From positions 29,845 to 93,844 of the forward strand of contig JBBIJR010000002.1 in assembly GCA_037445875.1 (NCBI GenBank): DNA of 64,000 bases, given 5' to 3'. The notes under the pieces were generated by a model that saw nothing but the letters and a program-made list of their open reading frames with translations, was not told the DNA's origin and did no database searches. The translations under genes were made by a program, and so were the position numbers. Below, one piece after another: positions 61,370 to 64,000 of the stretch (the first letter of the stretch is position 1; every line of letters begins with the position of its first letter). Source of the stretch: JBBIJR01 sp037445875. GTDB taxonomy: Bacteria > CLD3 > SB21.

Positions 61370-61960
61370 TCAGAACCAGCCGAGTTTGAATGTCAGCGTC
61401 CCCGTCAGACCGGCGAAGTCGCCGCTTTCCAGTTCGTCATGCGTGAGTCCGGTAACGAAACGGTAAGAAAGGCCCGCGCCGGCATGGAACCACCGCGTCA
61501 CGGTCAGTTCGCCGCTCACTCCCGGCTCCAAGACGAACATGGAAAAGCTCTCGCCGATCTGCCTGCTGGATTTGTCCTTGACGTACTTGGTAAAGCCCAT
61601 TCCGATCAACGAGTACGCGGCAATCTGTCCGCGTGAGCCTCGGTGGAACGCATATTCCACTTCGGGACCCAGGTAAGCGAACTCGACATCGAGCGGCCCG
61701 AACGCAGTTGGCGCGTCCTCCGGCGCGTCTACCTCCGTGAGCATGCCGTAGATGCCACCGCCGACCGTAAGTGTGTGGTTGAAGATCCAGCCGCCGCGCC
61801 CGCCCATCAGGACGGCGGTCTGCCCGTTCACGGACGTGATTCTCAATACGGGGGCGCCGAAGCCTCCCGTTTCACGATCGTTTTTCGACAGTGCTTATTC
61901 CTGCGCCATCCCGTCAGGGGCAAGAACCGACAACAAGCATACGAGCGTCCGAAGTCGCAT
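61370..61960 (-). pseudogene. Outer-membrane barrel gene with an in-frame stop after the signal peptide
   Basis: From the ATG at 61960 the frame encodes a signal peptide (MRLRTLVCLLSVLA) and AQE, then TAA at 61895-61897 (codon 22). The same frame continues unbroken as ALSKNDRETGGFGAPVLRI and a barrel (FNHTLTVGGGIYGM, FHAGAGLSYRFVTGL) ending FKLGWF. A single change, for example AAA to TAA, explains it. Without read-through only the part from about 61846 could be translated, lacking a signal peptide. Confidence 0.75.
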
Positions 61961-62247
61961 ACAACCCTCCTGTCCGGTCGAGAATGTGTAATCCATCGTA
62001 AGTGAGATATCGCATGGCAGGATCCATTGATTTCAGAGGGTATGCGAAGGTCGGGATATTGTGGGAGAAATCAAAGAGATGTTTTCGTTGATGGCCGCCC
62101 ATTTGTCCAAGCGTGCAGGCTTACAAACATATGCCGCTCTTTTCTTGGTTGCGAACCCCGGGACGTGCGCCACGGAATCCTTCCGGTTCCGGACGGGCCA
62201 CTCGAAGAGGATCCGGCCCCACGAAGCACCAGAGAGCACAGATGCGT

Positions 62248-62652
62248 CTAGCTAAACGCCCCGCCCATGCTGATGGCGAAGACGATGACGCCGATGTAGG
62301 CGATCCAAAACAGGCCGCAGAGGATCGTGCCGATCCAGCCGGTCCAGAGACCGATCTGGGCGAGCACCTTGCCCGCCTCCGGAGCAAGGCCGTCGCGGAT
62401 GGCGCCCAGTTCCTGATTGGCCAGTACGATCGCAATGATGCCCGTCACCGGACCGCAGGAGAAAACCAGCGAACTGATCCCTAGGATCATCGCAACAATG
62501 GACTTGGTCGAGGCCGTACCCGACGAGGCGGACGGAGACAAGGGCTGAGGTGCAATGGATCCGGAAGGCTTTGGCGTAAGAGGGGAGCCGCAGTTCAGAC
62601 AGAACGACGCCGTGTCGGCGTTTTGCGTTCCGCAGTTGGGACAGTAGGCCAT
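62248..62652 (-). CDS. DUF4190 membrane protein with N-terminal zinc ribbon
   Basis: 134 residues. The N-terminal zinc ribbon reads YCPNCGTQNADTASFCLNCG. A Pro/Ser-rich linker leads to the DUF4190 domain: IVAMILGISSLVFSCGPVTG, IIAIVLANQELGAIRDGL and a second hydrophobic segment at the end. The function is unknown. It lies 12 bp downstream of the acyl-CoA dehydrogenase gene on the same strand. Confidence 0.88.
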   Translation of the reverse strand: MAYCPNCGTQNADTASFCLNCGSPLTPKPSGSIAPQPLSPSASSGTASTKSIVAMILGISSLVFSCGPVTGIIAIVLANQELGAIRDGLAPEAGKVLAQIGLWTGWIGTILCGLFWIAYIGVIVFAISMGGAFS

Positions 62653-62664
62653 GAGACGCCTCGC

Positions 62665-63837
62665 TTAGTTGAATGCGGAAATGCCGGTGATGCTCTCACC
62701 GATGATCAGACCGTGTATGTCATGCGTACCCTCGTACGTCTTGACGGACTCGAGGTTCATCATGTGCCGGATCACCGGATACTCGTCGATGATGCCATTG
62801 GCGCCGAGCACTTCGCGCGCGAGCCGGGCGATCTCGAGGGCGATGGATACGTTGTTCCGCTTGGCCATTGAGACCTGGTTGAACCGGTACCTGCCCTGGT
62901 CCTTGAGCCGGCCGAGCTGCAGCGCGAGCAGCTGCGCTTTGGTGATCTCGGTGATCATGTAGACGAGTTTTTCCTGCACGAGCTGGAAACTCGCGATGGG
63001 TTTGGAGAACTGAATGCGCTTCTTGGCGTAGTCGAGCGCGCAGTCGTAACAGGCCATGGCCGCCCCGATTGCGCCCCACGCGATGCCGTACCGCGCCTGC
63101 GTAAGACACATCAGCGGCGATTTCAGTCCGTCGCTCTTCGGAAGGAGATTGGCCTCGGGGATCCGGCAGTCCTGGAAAACGAGTTCGCTGGTCACCGAGG
63201 CGCGCAGGGAGAACTTGCCCTTCATCTCGGGCGCGGAAAATCCGGGCGTGCCTTTTTCCACGAGGAATCCGCGCACGGCGCCGTCGAGCTTGGCCCACAC
63301 GACCGACACGTCGGCCACGGTGCCGTTGGTGATCCACATTTTGGCGCCGTTGAGCACGTAGTGCTTGCCGTCCTTGACGGCGCGGGTGATCATGCCGCCC
63401 GGGTCGCTGCCGAAGTCGGGCTCGGTCAGGCCGAAACAGCCGACCTTCTCGCCCTTCGCGAGTTTCGGCAGCCAGTGGCGTCTCTGTTCCTCGTTGCCGT
63501 ACTGGAAGATCGGGAACATCACCAGCGCGCCCTGAACGGAAGCGAAACTGCGCACGCCGCTGTCGCCGCGCTCGAGCTCCTGCATGATAAGACCGTACGC
63601 CACGTTGTTCATGCCCGCGCAGCCGTACTCCTCGGGCAGGTTGGCGCCGAACACGCCCAGCTCGGCCATCTGGCCGATCAGCTCGTTCGGGAATGTGCAG
63701 TTGCGGTTATGTTCCTCGATGACCGGGAGGACGTGCTCGTCGACCCATTCGCGCACGGTATCGCGCGTGAGCCGCTCGTCTTCGGTCAGCAGGCTATCTA
63801 TATCGAAATAATCCACTCCCTTGAATCTACCGGCCAT
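62665..63837 (-). CDS. Acyl-CoA dehydrogenase, glutaryl-CoA dehydrogenase type
   Basis: 390 residues from the ATG at 63837, which has AAGGAG upstream; a start 12 codons earlier reads poorly. FAD/substrate motifs are GCFGLTEPDFGSDPGGM and MWITNGTVADVSVVWAK. The C-terminal part has IQFSKPIASFQLVQEKL and TYEGTHDIHGLIIGESITGI, with the catalytic Glu in TYEGTHDIH, the hallmark of the glutaryl-CoA group. It probably oxidises glutaryl-CoA (lysine/aromatic degradation) with FAD and an electron-transfer flavoprotein; substrate by homology only. Confidence 0.93.
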   Translation of the reverse strand: MAGRFKGVDYFDIDSLLTEDERLTRDTVREWVDEHVLPVIEEHNRNCTFPNELIGQMAELGVFGANLPEEYGCAGMNNVAYGLIMQELERGDSGVRSFASVQGALVMFPIFQYGNEEQRRHWLPKLAKGEKVGCFGLTEPDFGSDPGGMITRAVKDGKHYVLNGAKMWITNGTVADVSVVWAKLDGAVRGFLVEKGTPGFSAPEMKGKFSLRASVTSELVFQDCRIPEANLLPKSDGLKSPLMCLTQARYGIAWGAIGAAMACYDCALDYAKKRIQFSKPIASFQLVQEKLVYMITEITKAQLLALQLGRLKDQGRYRFNQVSMAKRNNVSIALEIARLAREVLGANGIIDEYPVIRHMMNLESVKTYEGTHDIHGLIIGESITGISAFN

Positions 63838-63854
63838 ACATACTCCTTGATAGG

Positions 63855-63993
63855 ATAGAACACTATAGAACAACTATAGAACACGGACTCACACGGATTA
63901 TACGGATTTGCACAGGTTCAACCTAAGTTATTATCCGTGTTAGTCCGTTTCATCCGTGTAAATCTGTGTGCCGTTTTCGAAATACCGTAGAAC
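63855..63993. repeat. ACACGGAT-type dispersed repeat in inverted orientation
   Basis: A left half (AGAACACGGACTCACACGGA with TTATACGGATTTGCACAGG) and a right half in the opposite sense (TTATCCGTGTTAGTCCG with TTTCATCCGTGTAAATCTGTG) form a long imperfect inverted repeat. It is the same family as 45703-45830 and sits directly upstream of the acyl-CoA dehydrogenase start. Confidence 0.75.
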
Positions 63994-64000
63994 ACGCATT

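Noticed and set aside
1..64000. tRNA, rRNA and CRISPR arrays
   Set aside because: No T-loop-like GTTCRANYC in a cloverleaf context, no rRNA-like stretch and no regularly spaced direct repeats were seen by eye. A covariance-model search would be decisive.

Overview
The window is 64 kb of GC-rich bacterial DNA, probably a scaffold from a draft or metagenome-assembled genome, since it contains a 34-base run of N. The best lineage clue is a set of three exported beta-propeller proteins ending in an NYPNPFN-type type IX secretion sorting domain (736-2388, 5578-6894, 32570-33681). A TonB-dependent receptor, a Reg_prop hybrid sensor kinase and many small outer-membrane barrels also fit the Bacteroidota-Chlorobiota-Ignavibacteria (FCB) group. 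The exact clade cannot be fixed from this sequence. No rRNA, tRNA, CRISPR array, transposase or phage gene was seen.

Layout. 1-8.1 kb: lipid-type methyltransferase, T9SS cargo, TonB receptor, RsbU-like phosphatase. 8.2-20 kb: polyphosphate kinase, DUF4386 protein, a six-repeat tectonin-like propeller, a 1421-residue hybrid kinase behind a GAF/PAS protein, and an amidase. 20-28 kb is the accessory part: a beta-class DNA methyltransferase whose C-terminus runs into a repeat element, a GIY-YIG/RAMA-like protein, a GlcD-like oxidase, a frameshifted barrel gene, and a DUF4143-type ATPase behind two operator-like repeats. 28-35 kb: a divergent sigma/anti-sigma locus facing a DUF6249 protein and a 34-residue-repeat protein, then lipoproteins, a frameshifted T9SS cargo gene and a thioredoxin-fold protein. 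35.5-42.8 kb: a 1692-residue PEP-synthase-like protein with reversed domain order, overlapping a malic enzyme-phosphotransacetylase fusion whose malic domain has lost several signature residues. 42.8-48 kb: DUF4349 lipoprotein (broken by the gap), repeats, gamma-carbonic anhydrase, NhaD/CitMHS-type transporter. 48-61 kb is a dense, mostly same-strand housekeeping run: two paralogous zinc-ribbon membrane proteins, radC, ruvA, CAP protein, GT2, STAS protein, HDAC-like deacetylase, DUF5683, response-regulator/histidine kinase, CofG-like radical SAM, upp, RsbW-like kinase, barrel protein, mnmA, panB. 61-64 kb: a barrel gene with an in-frame stop, a DUF4190 protein and a glutaryl-CoA-type acyl-CoA dehydrogenase.

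The genes point to a heterotroph with T9SS export, two-component and partner-switching signalling (RsbU-, STAS- and RsbW-like proteins at three separate loci) and polyphosphate storage. Intergenic DNA carries at least four families of short dispersed palindromic repeats. Four genes carry single-base disabling lesions, three of them in short homopolymers, so sequencing error must be excluded before any is called a true pseudogene. The strongest candidate for an undescribed system is the translationally coupled pair at 35486-42803: a histidine-swivel phosphotransferase with no pyruvate-binding barrel, next to a catalytically altered malic enzyme-PTA protein.
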